NCBI RefSeq assembly: GCF_001187435.1
Contig: NZ_LFXA01000002.1
Coordinates: 868,001-932,000, forward strand
Length of the DNA: 64,000 nucleotides
Source: Streptomyces caatingaensis
Lineage (GTDB): Bacteria; Actinomycetota; Actinomycetes; Streptomycetales; Streptomycetaceae
Direction: 5' to 3'
Shown: in pieces, positions 35,152 to 44,256 of the stretch
Numbering within the stretch: position 1 is the first letter of the stretch
Layout of the letters: each line of letters opens with the position of its first letter
Made by a program: the position numbers and the translations under genes
Notes under the pieces: generated by a model
Database searches by the model: none
What the model was told of the DNA's origin: nothing
The model's input: only the letters and a program-made list of their open reading frames with translations

Positions 35152-35283
35152 GGCGGGACCTTTCCGGTTGGGGTGGTCCGACCTTCCCCGGTGCCGCTGT
35201 ATGAACGATCAACGACCCGTAAACGGACACTGCGCGCCCGAGGCCTCCCGGCGTGTCCCCCCCCGAAGCGCCCCCCCGCCGCG

Positions 35284-36690
35284 TCACCTCAGGGCGCGGA
35301 GCGCGTCCTCCACCCCCCGGTGGAACGTCGGGTACGCGTAGATCATGTGCCGCAGCCGTTCCACCGGCACCTCGGCCTGCACCGCCACCGCCAGCCCGTA
35401 CAGCACCTCGCCGCCCATCGGGCCCGCCGTCGTCGCCCCGACCAGCACGCCGCGCTCCGCGTCCTCGACGAGCTTGACGAAGCCCTCGTTGCCCGCCTTG
35501 TGGATCCAGCCGCGGGCGGAGGAGGGGACCTGGGCGAGGCCCGTGCGGACGGTCAGCCCCCGCTCGCGCGCGGCGTGTTCGGTGAGGCCGACGGCGCCGA
35601 TCTCGGGGTCGGTGAAGGTGACGCGGGGCAGCGCGCGGTAGTCGGCCTCGGGGCCGGACTCGCCGAGGACGGCGCGGATGACGATGTCCGCCTCGTACAT
35701 GGCGACATGGGTGAAGGCGCCGTGCCCGGTGACGTCGCCGGCGGCCCACAGGGCGTGTCCGGCGTGCATGAGGCCGTCGGTGCGCAGGGACGCGGCCCCG
35801 GGGTCGAGGCCGACGGTGTCGAGGCCGAGGTCGGAGAGGTCGGCGCCGCGGCCGGTCGCCACCAGCAGGCGGTGGCCGGTGAGTTCGCCGCCGTCCTCCA
35901 GGGCGAGGGCGAAGGCGTCGCCCTCGTAGCGGACGGAGGCGGCCCGCGCGCCCGTGCGCACGGTCAGCCCCTCCGCGGCCAGGACGCGCGCGAGGAGCTC
36001 ACCGGCCTCGGGCTCCTCCATGGGGACCAGGGCGTCCGCCGCCTCCACGACCGTCACGTCCGTGCCGAACCGGGCGTAGACCTGGGCGAGTTCGACGCCG
36101 ATCGAGCCGCCGCCGAGGACCAGCAGCGACCGCGGGGGCTCCTTGGCGGCGATCGCGTCCCGGTTGGTCCAGAACGGCACGTCGGCCAGGCCGGGCACGG
36201 GCGGGACGCGCGGCCGCGAGCCGGTGGCGATCACGACGCCGCGGACGGCCGTGAAGGTGCTGCGGCCGTCCGGCCCGTCGACGGTGACCCGGCCGGGCCC
36301 GGCGAGCCGGCCGCGGCCGCGCACGAGACGGCCGCCCTTGCCGGTGAAGCGGTCGGCGGCCACCCGGTCGTCCCAGTCGTCGGTGGCCTCGGCCCGGATC
36401 CGGTCGGCGACCGGCGTCCAGTCGGGCGCGACCTGCTCCCGGCCCGCCATGCCGGGGATCCGCCGGGCCTCGGCCAGCAGGTTCCCGGCGCGGATCATCA
36501 TCTTGCTGGGCACGCAGCCCCAGTACGGGCACTCGCCGCCGACGAGCTCCGCCTCCACGCCGACGACCCGCAGGCCGGCCTCCGCCAGGCTCCCGGCGAT
36601 GTGCTCGCCGCCGGGGCCCATGCCGATGACGACGACGTCCACCTCTTCGGCCTGCCCGGCCCGCTCGGCCCGCCCGGACTGCTCGGTCAT
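35284..36690 (-). CDS. FAD-dependent pyridine nucleotide-disulfide oxidoreductase
   Basis: A 468-aa flavoprotein. FAD motif GMGPGGEHIA near the N-terminus, redox-active pair in ECPYWGCVPSK (Cx4C), NAD-binding GGGSIGVELAQ and the dimerisation segment with AYPTFHRGVEDAL. The pattern is of the dihydrolipoamide-dehydrogenase/mercuric-reductase family, but the usual C-terminal HxxxxE is altered (YAYPTFHRG), as in several uncharacterised Streptomyces members. It would use NAD(P)H to reduce a disulfide or metal; substrate unknown. Confidence 0.9.
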   Translation of the reverse strand: MTEQSGRAERAGQAEEVDVVVIGMGPGGEHIAGSLAEAGLRVVGVEAELVGGECPYWGCVPSKMMIRAGNLLAEARRIPGMAGREQVAPDWTPVADRIRAEATDDWDDRVAADRFTGKGGRLVRGRGRLAGPGRVTVDGPDGRSTFTAVRGVVIATGSRPRVPPVPGLADVPFWTNRDAIAAKEPPRSLLVLGGGSIGVELAQVYARFGTDVTVVEAADALVPMEEPEAGELLARVLAAEGLTVRTGARAASVRYEGDAFALALEDGGELTGHRLLVATGRGADLSDLGLDTVGLDPGAASLRTDGLMHAGHALWAAGDVTGHGAFTHVAMYEADIVIRAVLGESGPEADYRALPRVTFTDPEIGAVGLTEHAARERGLTVRTGLAQVPSSARGWIHKAGNEGFVKLVEDAERGVLVGATTAGPMGGEVLYGLAVAVQAEVPVERLRHMIYAYPTFHRGVEDALRALR

Positions 36691-36784
36691 GACAGCGCAC
36701 CCCGCTTCCGTCGCGTACACGGACGTCCGGTCCACCCTGCCAGCCCCCGGGGAACGGCGCCACACGGCCGGGTACGGTGGCCCA

Positions 36785-37369
36785 ATGGGCCATGACCGTT
36801 ACATCGTGGTGACCGGGGGGCCGGGGGCCGGCAAGAGCACCCTGATCGACGCCCTGGAGGCGGCGGGGCACGCCCGGTCGCAGGAGGCCGGGCGCGGCGT
36901 CATCCGGGACCAGGCCGCGCTCGGGGGCCGGGGGCTGCCGTGGACGGACCCCGAGCTGTTCGCCGAGCTGATGCTGGGGTGGGAACTGCGCTCCCACCAC
37001 GAGGCGGCCGGACGGCCGGGGACCGTCTTCTTCGACCGCGGCGTGCCCGACATCGTCGGCTACCTGCGGCTGGAGGGGCGGCCGGTGCCGGGGCATCTCC
37101 GGGAGGCGGCACGGCGGTTCCGCTACCACCGGCGGGTGCTCGCCGCCCCGCCCTGGCCGGAGATCTACGAACGCGACGCGGAGCGGCGGCAGTCGTACGC
37201 GGAGGCGGTGCGCACGTACGAGGCGGTGACCGCGGCCTACCGGGAGTTCGGCTACGAACCGGTGGAGCTGCCGCGCGCCTCGGTCGCCGAACGGGTTCGT
37301 TTCGTGGGCGGGTTCGTGCGCGGGGCCGTCGCCGCCGGGGACAACGGGCCCGCGCACGAGGCGACTTAG
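36785..37369 (+). CDS. AAA-type ATPase/kinase-like protein
   Basis: A 194-aa P-loop protein. Walker A GGPGAGKST (about 11-19), DRGVPDIVGYL as Walker B-like segment, and an Arg-rich lid (RDAERRQSYAEA) place it in the AAA_28 group, often annotated as ATP-binding or nucleoside-kinase-like. No partner is visible. It is divergent from the flavoprotein and converges by 4 bp with the lipoprotein gene. Confidence 0.82.
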   Translation: MGHDRYIVVTGGPGAGKSTLIDALEAAGHARSQEAGRGVIRDQAALGGRGLPWTDPELFAELMLGWELRSHHEAAGRPGTVFFDRGVPDIVGYLRLEGRPVPGHLREAARRFRYHRRVLAAPPWPEIYERDAERRQSYAEAVRTYEAVTAAYREFGYEPVELPRASVAERVRFVGGFVRGAVAAGDNGPAHEAT

Positions 37370-38759
37370 CCCTTGGCGAAGACGAACACGCCCTCGTCCA
37401 GGGCGACGGCGCCGTGGCCGTCGGCGCTGAAGACGGGGACGCGGCGCACCGATTCCAGGTCCTTCGCGAGCACCTTCTTGGTCCGCACGTCGACGGCGAG
37501 GGGCTCGTAGCGGTCCGTGGAGCCGTAGACGACGCCGTTGCCGGAGGCCACCGGCGTGAACGGGTTCTCGTCGCCGGCCTGCGTCCAGAGCTGCTTGCCG
37601 GTCTTCACCTCCCAGGCGGTGGCCAGCCACTTGTAGTCGCGGCGGCCGGCGACGGTGAGGACGTCCGTGGACGGGTCGTGCGTCACGTAGAAGACCGGCT
37701 TGTCGTCGGACTGCATGATCTCGGCCATGTTGCTGGAGGCGTCGGCCTCGACGACGGGGCCCGTCGTCAGAAGGCGGCCGGTCCTGAGGTCGTTCACGGA
37801 CAGCTGCCAGGGCTCGGTGCCGCCGTCCTTGCCCTCGGTCTGCCAGGCGAGGACGATCCGGTCGCCGAGCACGGTGACGGGGACGACGTTGGTGGCCTTG
37901 GACTTCTCCTCGGGAACCGCCTTGTCGGGGCGGCCCGCCGCGCTGGAGGTCCAGGCCCGCCGGCCGGTGCTCAGCTCGGTGACCACCAGGCGCTTGGTGT
38001 GGCTGTACGGGCCCGTCTTCGCCTCCTCGCGGGAGAAGCCGTACCCGCCGCCGAAGCGGGGGCCGGTCGCCTCCCGGTTCTTCTCCCGGCTCCTGGCGGT
38101 CTGGAGGGGACGGAGCTCCTTGCCGCCGTCGAAGGACTTCGCGTCGCCGCCCTCGGCCGGGGCGACCTTCGCGCCCTTGTCGGTGGCGACCCAGCCGTCC
38201 GACAGCTCGTGGTCCCCGTCGGCCGGGACGCTGCCGAGCTTCCTGCCCCGGGCGTCGTAGAGCTCGGAGACGGTGGAGCTCCGGTCGGAGGTCATGCCGT
38301 CGGACGCCTTCGTGCTGACGACGTCGACGCGCAGGGCCGGGGCGCCGTGCCACGTGGCCGCGTACACCCGGGCGTCGTCCTTCCGCACCGTCGCCCGCAC
38401 CCGGCCGCCGGCCGCGTCGCGGAACTCGACGGCCTTGGGCCCGTGCGCTCGGCGGGCGCGGTGTCGGCCTCCGGCCCGCCGGGGCGGGTGGCCTTCGGCC
38501 CGCCCGTGACGACGGCGAAGGCGTCGCCCACGGCGAACACCGAGGCGCCGCCGGGCGTCGCGGGCAGGGTCCAGGCCGGGGTCCGGGCCAGGCCCGGTAT
38601 CGGCTTGCCGGGATAGGCGGCCGCCCGCGGTGACGCGGTGGTCTTCCCCTTCGCCGGGCCGTCCGGGGAACCGGAGCCGGAGCCGCAGGCCGTGAGGCCG
38701 GCGAGGAGCGTCACGACCGTGGCGGCCGGGACGAGGACGGTGCGCGCGGTGGAACCCAC
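37366..38759 (-). pseudogene. PQQ-like beta-propeller lipoprotein, interrupted by a frameshift
   Basis: Two frames must be joined to read the protein. Frame one (from ATG 38759) gives a lipoprotein signal (LLAGLTAC) and about 105 residues; frame two continues from GPKAVEFRD to the stop at 37366 with PQQ-like propeller repeats (TGKQLWTQAGDENPF, AVDVRTKKVLAKDL). The break is at the GGGCCC run 38437-38442, where one extra base would restore a single 464-aa frame. Either a sequencing indel or a recent mutation. An intact gene would be a secreted propeller of unknown role. Confidence 0.75.
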
Positions 38760-38827
38760 TGCGAAAATCCCCCATGATCGAAAGTGCTGGTCCGGGGGAT
38801 TTTATGTGGGCCGCCCGGCTGCCCCGC

Positions 38828-39712
38828 TCAGCGCGCCGTGTCGAGCACGACCCGGGCCACCAGCGCGGGGTCGTCGCTCATGGGGATGTGCCCGCAGCCG
38901 GGCAGCCGGACCAGCCGCGCCCCCGGGACGACCTTCTTGGCGCGCACGCCCTGCCGGGGCAGCAGCAGCCGGTCGCGGGTTCCCCAGGCGATGGTGACCG
39001 GCAGCCCGGCGAGCGCGTCGGTGAAGAGCACCGAGCGGCCGGCGGCGAGGGTGGGCTCGAACCCCTGGGCGCCGCGCAGCGCCTCGGTCTCCGCGACCAT
39101 GGCCTCGGGGTCGCGGCGCGCGGGGCGGGCGTAGACCCAGCAGCCCAGCGCCGTGCGCCCGGCGGGGGTCGCGGCCAGCCGGGCCACCCGCTCCGGCGGC
39201 AGCCGGCGGGCGGTGCGCCGCATGCCGCGCAGGACGGCGTAGGCCCAGCGCCGTTCGGCCTCCGTCCAGAAGCCGGCGGGCGAGAGCGCCGTGACGGACC
39301 GGACGGCGTCGTCCTGCCCCAGCCGCAGGGCGAGCAGGCCGCCCAGGGAGTTGCCGGCGACGTGCGGGCGCTCCAGCCCCAGCGCCGCGAAGCAGGAGCC
39401 GAGGGCCGCGCTCACGCTCGGCAGGTCGTAGGGGACTCCGTCGGGCAGGGCGGGGGAGCGGCCGAAGCCGGGGAGGTCGAGGGCGACGACCTCGTGCTCG
39501 GCCGCGAGGATCTCCAGGACCGGATCCCACGCCCCGAGGTGGTGGCCGATGCCGTGCAGCAGGACGAGGGGTGCCCCGGCGCCGGTCCGCCGGTAGGCCA
39601 CCTCGGCCGTGCGCCGTCCGGCGGGGGTGTCGACGGGGAAGGTCACGGTCCGGACGGTCCCGGCGTCCTGAAGGCTCGGTATGGTCCCGGCGGTTGCGGT
39701 GGTCTCGGGCAC
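38828..39712 (-). CDS. Alpha/beta-fold hydrolase
   Basis: A 294-aa serine hydrolase: oxyanion HGIGHH, nucleophile elbow GNSLGG, acid in AWGTRDRLL and His in GCGHIPM. It belongs to the lipase/haloperoxidase-like group. GTG 39712 is chosen over ATG 39769 because AGGAG lies 9 bp before it. It is divergent from the GntR regulator with a dre-like site in between, so it may be controlled by that regulator. Confidence 0.88.
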   Translation of the reverse strand: MPETTATAGTIPSLQDAGTVRTVTFPVDTPAGRRTAEVAYRRTGAGAPLVLLHGIGHHLGAWDPVLEILAAEHEVVALDLPGFGRSPALPDGVPYDLPSVSAALGSCFAALGLERPHVAGNSLGGLLALRLGQDDAVRSVTALSPAGFWTEAERRWAYAVLRGMRRTARRLPPERVARLAATPAGRTALGCWVYARPARRDPEAMVAETEALRGAQGFEPTLAAGRSVLFTDALAGLPVTIAWGTRDRLLLPRQGVRAKKVVPGARLVRLPGCGHIPMSDDPALVARVVLDTAR

Positions 39713-39938
39713 GGTGCGGCTCCTGCTCGTCCTCGTCCTCGGCGGGCTTCTTGGACAGGATGTCAGCAATGGTTACCGGAGGGTAGACCCGGGACCGGGG
39801 CGCCTGCCGCAACGGCGGCCCCGCGCCCGGGGGTTCCGCGCCGCGCTCCCCAACTCTCCATGGACGCAAGGGGAGTGCGGGTGCGAGGCGCGCCCTTCCG
39901 CGCGCCCGCGCACCGGGTGCGTGCGCCAGGTGTACTGC

Positions 39939-39955
39939 ATTGGTCTTGACCAAGT
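39939..39955. promoter_or_regulatory. dre-like operator
   Basis: ATTGGTCTTGACCAAGT contains TTGGTC-TT-GACCAA, close to the DasR-responsive element (TGGTCTAGACCA) of Streptomyces. It overlaps the -35 box of the GntR gene promoter, so autoregulation is likely. Confidence 0.7.
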
Positions 39956-39974
39956 CCGCACACCGTCCTATGGT
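39946..39974 (+). promoter_or_regulatory. Promoter of the GntR gene
   Basis: -35 TTGACC (39946-39951), 17-bp spacer, -10 TATGGT (39969-39974), about 60 bp before the start. Close to the housekeeping sigma consensus. Confidence 0.6.
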
Positions 39975-40035
39975 CACAGGCATACTGCAACAACCTTTAA
40001 TAAAGAAGCGCGCGAAAAGCCTGCGGAGGATGAGG

Positions 40036-40782
40036 GTGGGGACGACGCAGCTGGAAACGGTGCCGGAGCCGAAGTACTGGCACCTGAAGACGCTCCTCGG
40101 CGACGCGCTCGACTCGGAGTTCGCCGTGGGCGAGATCCTGCCCAACGAGCGTGAACTCGCCGCCCGTTTCGGCGTCGCCCGCGCCACGCTCCGCCAGGCG
40201 CTCGAGCAGCTGGAGCTGGAGGGCCGGCTCCAGCGCCGCCGCGGCGTCGGCACCACCGTCGCCCCGCCCCGCGTGGGCGTCGCCGTGGCCGACGCCGGGC
40301 ACGGCTGGCCCGGCGGCGCCGAGGACGACTGGCAGCCGGTGGACGCCGGGCTCGCCGCCCCGCCCGCCGCCGTCGCCCCGCTGCTGGGCGTCGCCCCCGG
40401 CGAGCCCGTGCACACCGTCCGCCGCACCCGCAGCAGCCACGGCCGGCCCGTCGCCGCCGAGTCGCTGTACGTCCCGGCCGCCCGCCTGCCCGGCGTGGAG
40501 GCGCCCGACCCGGCCTCCTCCGGTCCCGCCCGCGCCCGCGCCGTCCTGCGCGCCCTGCGCGACCTGCCGCTGGAGGGCCAGGACCGCGCGGTGGAGCTGG
40601 GCTCGGCCCGCGCCGACGAGGCCAAGCAGCTGGAGCGGCTGCCAGGTTCGCCCGTCCTCCTCGTCACCACCCGCTACATCGTGGACGGCGGCGTCGCGGC
40701 CGTGGCCGTCGCCACCTACCGGGCCGACACGTGCCGGCTCACCTTCGGCGACGCGGACCGGGTCGGGCTGCCGGCCGCCTGA
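40036..40782 (+). CDS. GntR-family regulator, HutC/DasR-like
   Basis: A 248-aa regulator. Winged-helix DNA-binding domain about 10-75 (PNERELAARFGVARATLRQALEQLELEGRL split by its helices) and UTRA ligand domain about 90-245. DasR relatives sense amino-sugar phosphates. GTG 40036 is chosen because GGAGG lies 6 bp upstream; the ATG at 40030 abuts the same site. A dre-like operator sits on its promoter, suggesting it or DasR controls this locus. Confidence 0.9.
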   Translation: MGTTQLETVPEPKYWHLKTLLGDALDSEFAVGEILPNERELAARFGVARATLRQALEQLELEGRLQRRRGVGTTVAPPRVGVAVADAGHGWPGGAEDDWQPVDAGLAAPPAAVAPLLGVAPGEPVHTVRRTRSSHGRPVAAESLYVPAARLPGVEAPDPASSGPARARAVLRALRDLPLEGQDRAVELGSARADEAKQLERLPGSPVLLVTTRYIVDGGVAAVAVATYRADTCRLTFGDADRVGLPAA

Positions 40783-40945
40783 CGGGCCGTCAACTCCTTT
40801 GGGCCCCCTGCCAGTTCGGGGTCCTGCCGCCGGGTTCCGTGCCGATGGCGGAGGCCCGGCTCCCGGGCGCCGACGGCGGACGTTCCGCGCACCCCGAGCG
40901 GCCCCCGGGCACCCGGGGGCCGAGGCCCGCCGAGGCCCACGGCGC

Positions 40946-42103
40946 TCACGGTGTCCGCGGGTTCACCGCGAACAGCTCCTCCTCCACGTGGTCCAGCGCC
41001 AGCCGCAGCGCCCCCGTCGCCACCGCCGAATCGCCCAGCAGCGACAGGGCGACGCGCGGCGGCCGCAGACAGTACCGCGCCAGCTCGGTGCGCAGCGGCT
41101 CCAGGATGCCCGTCAGCCCCGCCGCCCAGCCGCCGACGACCACCAGCTCCGGGTCGAGCGCCAGCACCAGCGCCGCCACGTCGTGCACCAGCCGCCGCAG
41201 ATAGCGGTCCACCGCCGTACGGGCCGGCTCGTCGCCCTCCCTGGCCAGCGCGAACACCCGGACCACCTGGGCCTCGTCCAGCGGTTGCAGCGGCACGTCG
41301 GTGGGCGAGAGCACCTCCTCCGGGGTGGCCTCCCGGCCCAGCAGGTGCAGCGCGCCGATCTCCCCGGCCGCGCCGCCGAAACCGCGGTGCAGCCGCCCGC
41401 CGATCAGCGAACCGGCGCCCGGGCTCAGCCCCGCGAGGACGAAGACCACGTCGTCCGAGTCCCGGGCCGCGCCCTTCCAGTGCTCGGCCACGGCCGCCGC
41501 GTTGGCGTCGTTCTCCACCAGCACCGGGCAGGGGAACGAGCGGCGCAGCCGGTCGCCCAGCGGCAGTCCCGTCCACCCCGGCAGGGCCGTGCCCAGCCGA
41601 ATCGTTCCGTCGGCCTCGACGATGCCCGGGCTGGCCACGCCGACCGCGCGCAGCGCGTCGCGCGGCACCCCCGAGCGGCGCAGGACGTCGGTGACCGCGG
41701 TGCGCACCTGCGCCAGCCGCTCGTCGGCCGGCGCGGTCTCGGCGACCTCCGCCGACGCGGCGCCCGTGATCCGGCCGCTCAGATCGGCCAGCAGCACCGC
41801 GACCCGGTGCGCGCCGATCTCGATGCCCAGCAGGTGCCCGGCCTCGACCCGGAAGCGGAACCGCCGCGCGGGCCGCCCCTGACGCCGCGCCACCCCCTCC
41901 TCGGCGGACGCCTCCTCGACCAGGCCGGACTCGATCAGGCCCTCCACCGCGCCCTCGACGGTCGGCCGGGACAGCCCGGTGACCTTGACCAGGTCGGTGA
42001 GCGTCGGGGACGCGGGGGACGCCGAGGCGCGCAGCGCGTGCAGGACCACGGCCGAATTGATCCGCCGCAACAGGGACGGGTCCCCGCCGGTGAGCCGCCC
42101 CAA
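40946..42103 (-). CDS. ROK-family transcription regulator
   Basis: A 385-aa protein. N-terminal winged helix about 10-75 (TDLVKVTGLSRPTVEGAVEGL in parts) followed by a ROK sugar-kinase-like domain (GIEIGAHRVAVLLADL, VGVASPGIV, NDANAAAVAEHW, GGAAGEIGALHL). The zinc-binding CGxxGCxE motif of true sugar kinases is absent, as in regulators such as NagC/Mlc types. Start is TTG 42103, 8 bp after GAGGAGG. It converges with the GntR gene; both may respond to amino sugars (inference). Confidence 0.9.
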   Translation of the reverse strand: MGRLTGGDPSLLRRINSAVVLHALRASASPASPTLTDLVKVTGLSRPTVEGAVEGLIESGLVEEASAEEGVARRQGRPARRFRFRVEAGHLLGIEIGAHRVAVLLADLSGRITGAASAEVAETAPADERLAQVRTAVTDVLRRSGVPRDALRAVGVASPGIVEADGTIRLGTALPGWTGLPLGDRLRRSFPCPVLVENDANAAAVAEHWKGAARDSDDVVFVLAGLSPGAGSLIGGRLHRGFGGAAGEIGALHLLGREATPEEVLSPTDVPLQPLDEAQVVRVFALAREGDEPARTAVDRYLRRLVHDVAALVLALDPELVVVGGWAAGLTGILEPLRTELARYCLRPPRVALSLLGDSAVATGALRLALDHVEEELFAVNPRTP

Positions 42104-42206
42104 CGTCGCCGCCTCCTCGCTTTGCGTGCCTTTTGCCGCACCGGATCGTAGCCGGTGGGAGGCGGGGAGGGGAGTTCTGCCGTCCGGGCCCCGGCGGGGC
42201 GGTTCC

Positions 42207-42749
42207 TCAGCCGGCCGCCTCCCGCAGGCGGGCGAACTCCTCGGCCATCCGCGCCGGCGTCCAATGGGCGTTCAGGCCACTGGGGTTGGGCAGCGCCCAG
42301 ATCCGGGTGCCGCCTATCGTCCGCTCCTGCGGCCCGATCCTCGCGTGCCGGTCGCCGAACGCCGTCCGGTACGCCGTCACCCCGGCCACCGCCAGCCACC
42401 GCGGCCGCAGCAGCTCCACCTTCTCGACGAGCAGCCGCCCGCCCTCGCGGAACTCCTCCTCGGTGAGCTCGTCCGCCCGTGCCGAGGCGCGCGCCACCAC
42501 GTTGGTGATGCCCAGCCCGTACCCGGTCAGCAGGTGCTGCTCGGAGGGGTGCAGCCGGCGCGGGGTGAAGCCGGAGGCGTGCAGGACGGGCCAGAAGCGG
42601 TTGCCCGGCCGGGCGAAGTGGTGGCCGGTCGCGGCGGACATCAGACCGGGGTTGATGCCGCAGAACAGCACGCGGAGACCGGCCGCGACCACGTCGGGGA
42701 CGAGACGGTCGCGGGCGGCCTCCAGCTCCTCGGGCGAAAGGCGCGTCAG
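42207..42749 (-). CDS. mug: Mismatch-specific uracil-DNA glycosylase (Mug/TDG type)
   Basis: A 180-aa uracil-DNA-glycosylase-superfamily enzyme. Motif GINPGLMSA (motif 1) and NPSGLNAHW (motif 2) define the Mug/TDG group, which removes uracil or ethenocytosine opposite guanine. The gene overlaps the end of purB. No ATG/GTG/TTG fits the conserved N-terminus (TRLSPEELEAARDRLV); a CTG at 42749 overlapping the purB stop is the likely start, with GTG inside the frame as a shorter alternative. Confidence 0.85.
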   Translation of the reverse strand: MTRLSPEELEAARDRLVPDVVAAGLRVLFCGINPGLMSAATGHHFARPGNRFWPVLHASGFTPRRLHPSEQHLLTGYGLGITNVVARASARADELTEEEFREGGRLLVEKVELLRPRWLAVAGVTAYRTAFGDRHARIGPQERTIGGTRIWALPNPSGLNAHWTPARMAEEFARLREAAG

Positions 42750-44179
42750 AGGATCGCCCCCGGCACGTAACCGGCCGCCTCCGGGCGGGACTTGACGATC
42801 TCCTCGATCCGTGCGACGACGGCGGCGACCTGGTCGGCGGCGGCGCCGGTGAAGGAGAGCCTGTCGGCCATCAGCGCGTCCAGCGCGGCCCGGTCCAGCG
42901 GGATGCGCTCGTCGGCGGCGAGCTTGTCCAGCAGCTCGTTGCGCTCGGCGCCCCGCTCGCGCATGGCCAGCGCGGAGGCGACCGCGTGCTCCTTGACGGC
43001 CTCGTGGGCGACCTCGCGCCCGACGCCCGCGCGCACCGCGCCCATGAGGACCTTGGTGGTGGCGAGGAACGGCAGGTAGCGGTCCAGCTCGCGGGCGACG
43101 ACGGCGGGGAAGGCGCCGAACTCGTCCAGGACGGTCAGGAAGGTCTCCAGCAGGCCGTCGAGGGCGAAGAACGCGTCGGGCAGCGCCACGCGGCGCACGA
43201 CCGAGCAGGAGACGTCGCCCTCGTTCCACTGGTCGCCCGCCAGCTCGCCGGTCATCGAGGCGTAGCCGCGCAGGATCACCATCAGGCCGTTGACGCGCTC
43301 GCAGGAGCGGGTGTTCATCTTGTGCGGCATGGCGGACGAGCCGACCTGGCCGGGCTTGAAGCCCTCGGTCACCAGCTCGTGGCCGGCCATCAGCCGGATC
43401 GTCTTCGCGAGCGAGGACGGCGCGGCGGCGAGCTGCACCAGCGCGGTGACCACGTCGTAGTCCAGCGAGCGCGGGTAGACCTGGCCGACGGAGGTGAACG
43501 CCTCGCCGAAACCGAGGTGTTCGGCGATCCGCCGCTCCAGCTCCGCCAGCTTCGCGGCGTCGCCGCCGAGCAGGTCCAGCATGTCCTGGGCGGTGCCCAC
43601 CGGGCCCTTGACGCCGCGCAGCGGGTAGCGGGCCAGCAGCTCCTCCACCCGGCCGTGGGCGACGAGGAGTTCGTCGGCGGCGGTCGCGAAGCGCTTGCCG
43701 AGCGTGGTCGCCTGGGCGGCGACGTTGTGCGAGCGGCCGGCCATGACCAGCTCGGCGTGGTCGGCGGCCAGCTTGCCCAGGCGGGCCAGGACGGCGACGG
43801 CGCGGTCGCGGACCAGCTCCAGGGAGAGCCGGATCTGCAGCTGCTCGACGTTCTCCGTCAGGTCGCGGGAGGTCATGCCCTTGTGCACGTGCTCGTGGCC
43901 GGCGAGGGCGTTGAACTCCTCGATCCGCGCCTTCACGTCGTGGCGCGTGACCTTCTCGCGCTCGGCGATCGAGGCGAGGTCCACCTCGTCCAGCACGCGC
44001 TCGTAGTCGGCGAGGGCGGCGTCGGGCACCTCGATCCCCAGGTCCTTCTGGGCGCGGAGCACGGCGAGCCACAGCTTCCGCTCGAGCTTCACCTTGTACT
44101 CGGGGGACCACAGCACGGCGAGCTCCGCGGAGGCGTAGCGGCCGGCCAGGACATTGGGGATGCGGGGCTTTGCAGTCAC
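42746..44179 (-). CDS. purB: Adenylosuccinate lyase
   Basis: A 477-aa fumarase/aspartase-superfamily enzyme that acts twice in purine synthesis, cleaving SAICAR and adenylosuccinate with loss of fumarate. Signature GSSAMPHKMNT, TSRDLTENV and GRSHNVAAQ are present. GTG 44179 matches the family start (TAKPRIPNVLAGRYAS). Normal length. The glycosylase gene overlaps its stop. Confidence 0.96.
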   Translation of the reverse strand: MTAKPRIPNVLAGRYASAELAVLWSPEYKVKLERKLWLAVLRAQKDLGIEVPDAALADYERVLDEVDLASIAEREKVTRHDVKARIEEFNALAGHEHVHKGMTSRDLTENVEQLQIRLSLELVRDRAVAVLARLGKLAADHAELVMAGRSHNVAAQATTLGKRFATAADELLVAHGRVEELLARYPLRGVKGPVGTAQDMLDLLGGDAAKLAELERRIAEHLGFGEAFTSVGQVYPRSLDYDVVTALVQLAAAPSSLAKTIRLMAGHELVTEGFKPGQVGSSAMPHKMNTRSCERVNGLMVILRGYASMTGELAGDQWNEGDVSCSVVRRVALPDAFFALDGLLETFLTVLDEFGAFPAVVARELDRYLPFLATTKVLMGAVRAGVGREVAHEAVKEHAVASALAMRERGAERNELLDKLAADERIPLDRAALDALMADRLSFTGAAADQVAAVVARIEEIVKSRPEAAGYVPGAIL

Positions 44180-44256
44180 GTGACGCAAGTCTACTGGCGG
44201 AACGCGCAGGCCCGTGCCGCGGTGCTGATCGTGCGTTCGTACGAGGCCGGGGTCCG

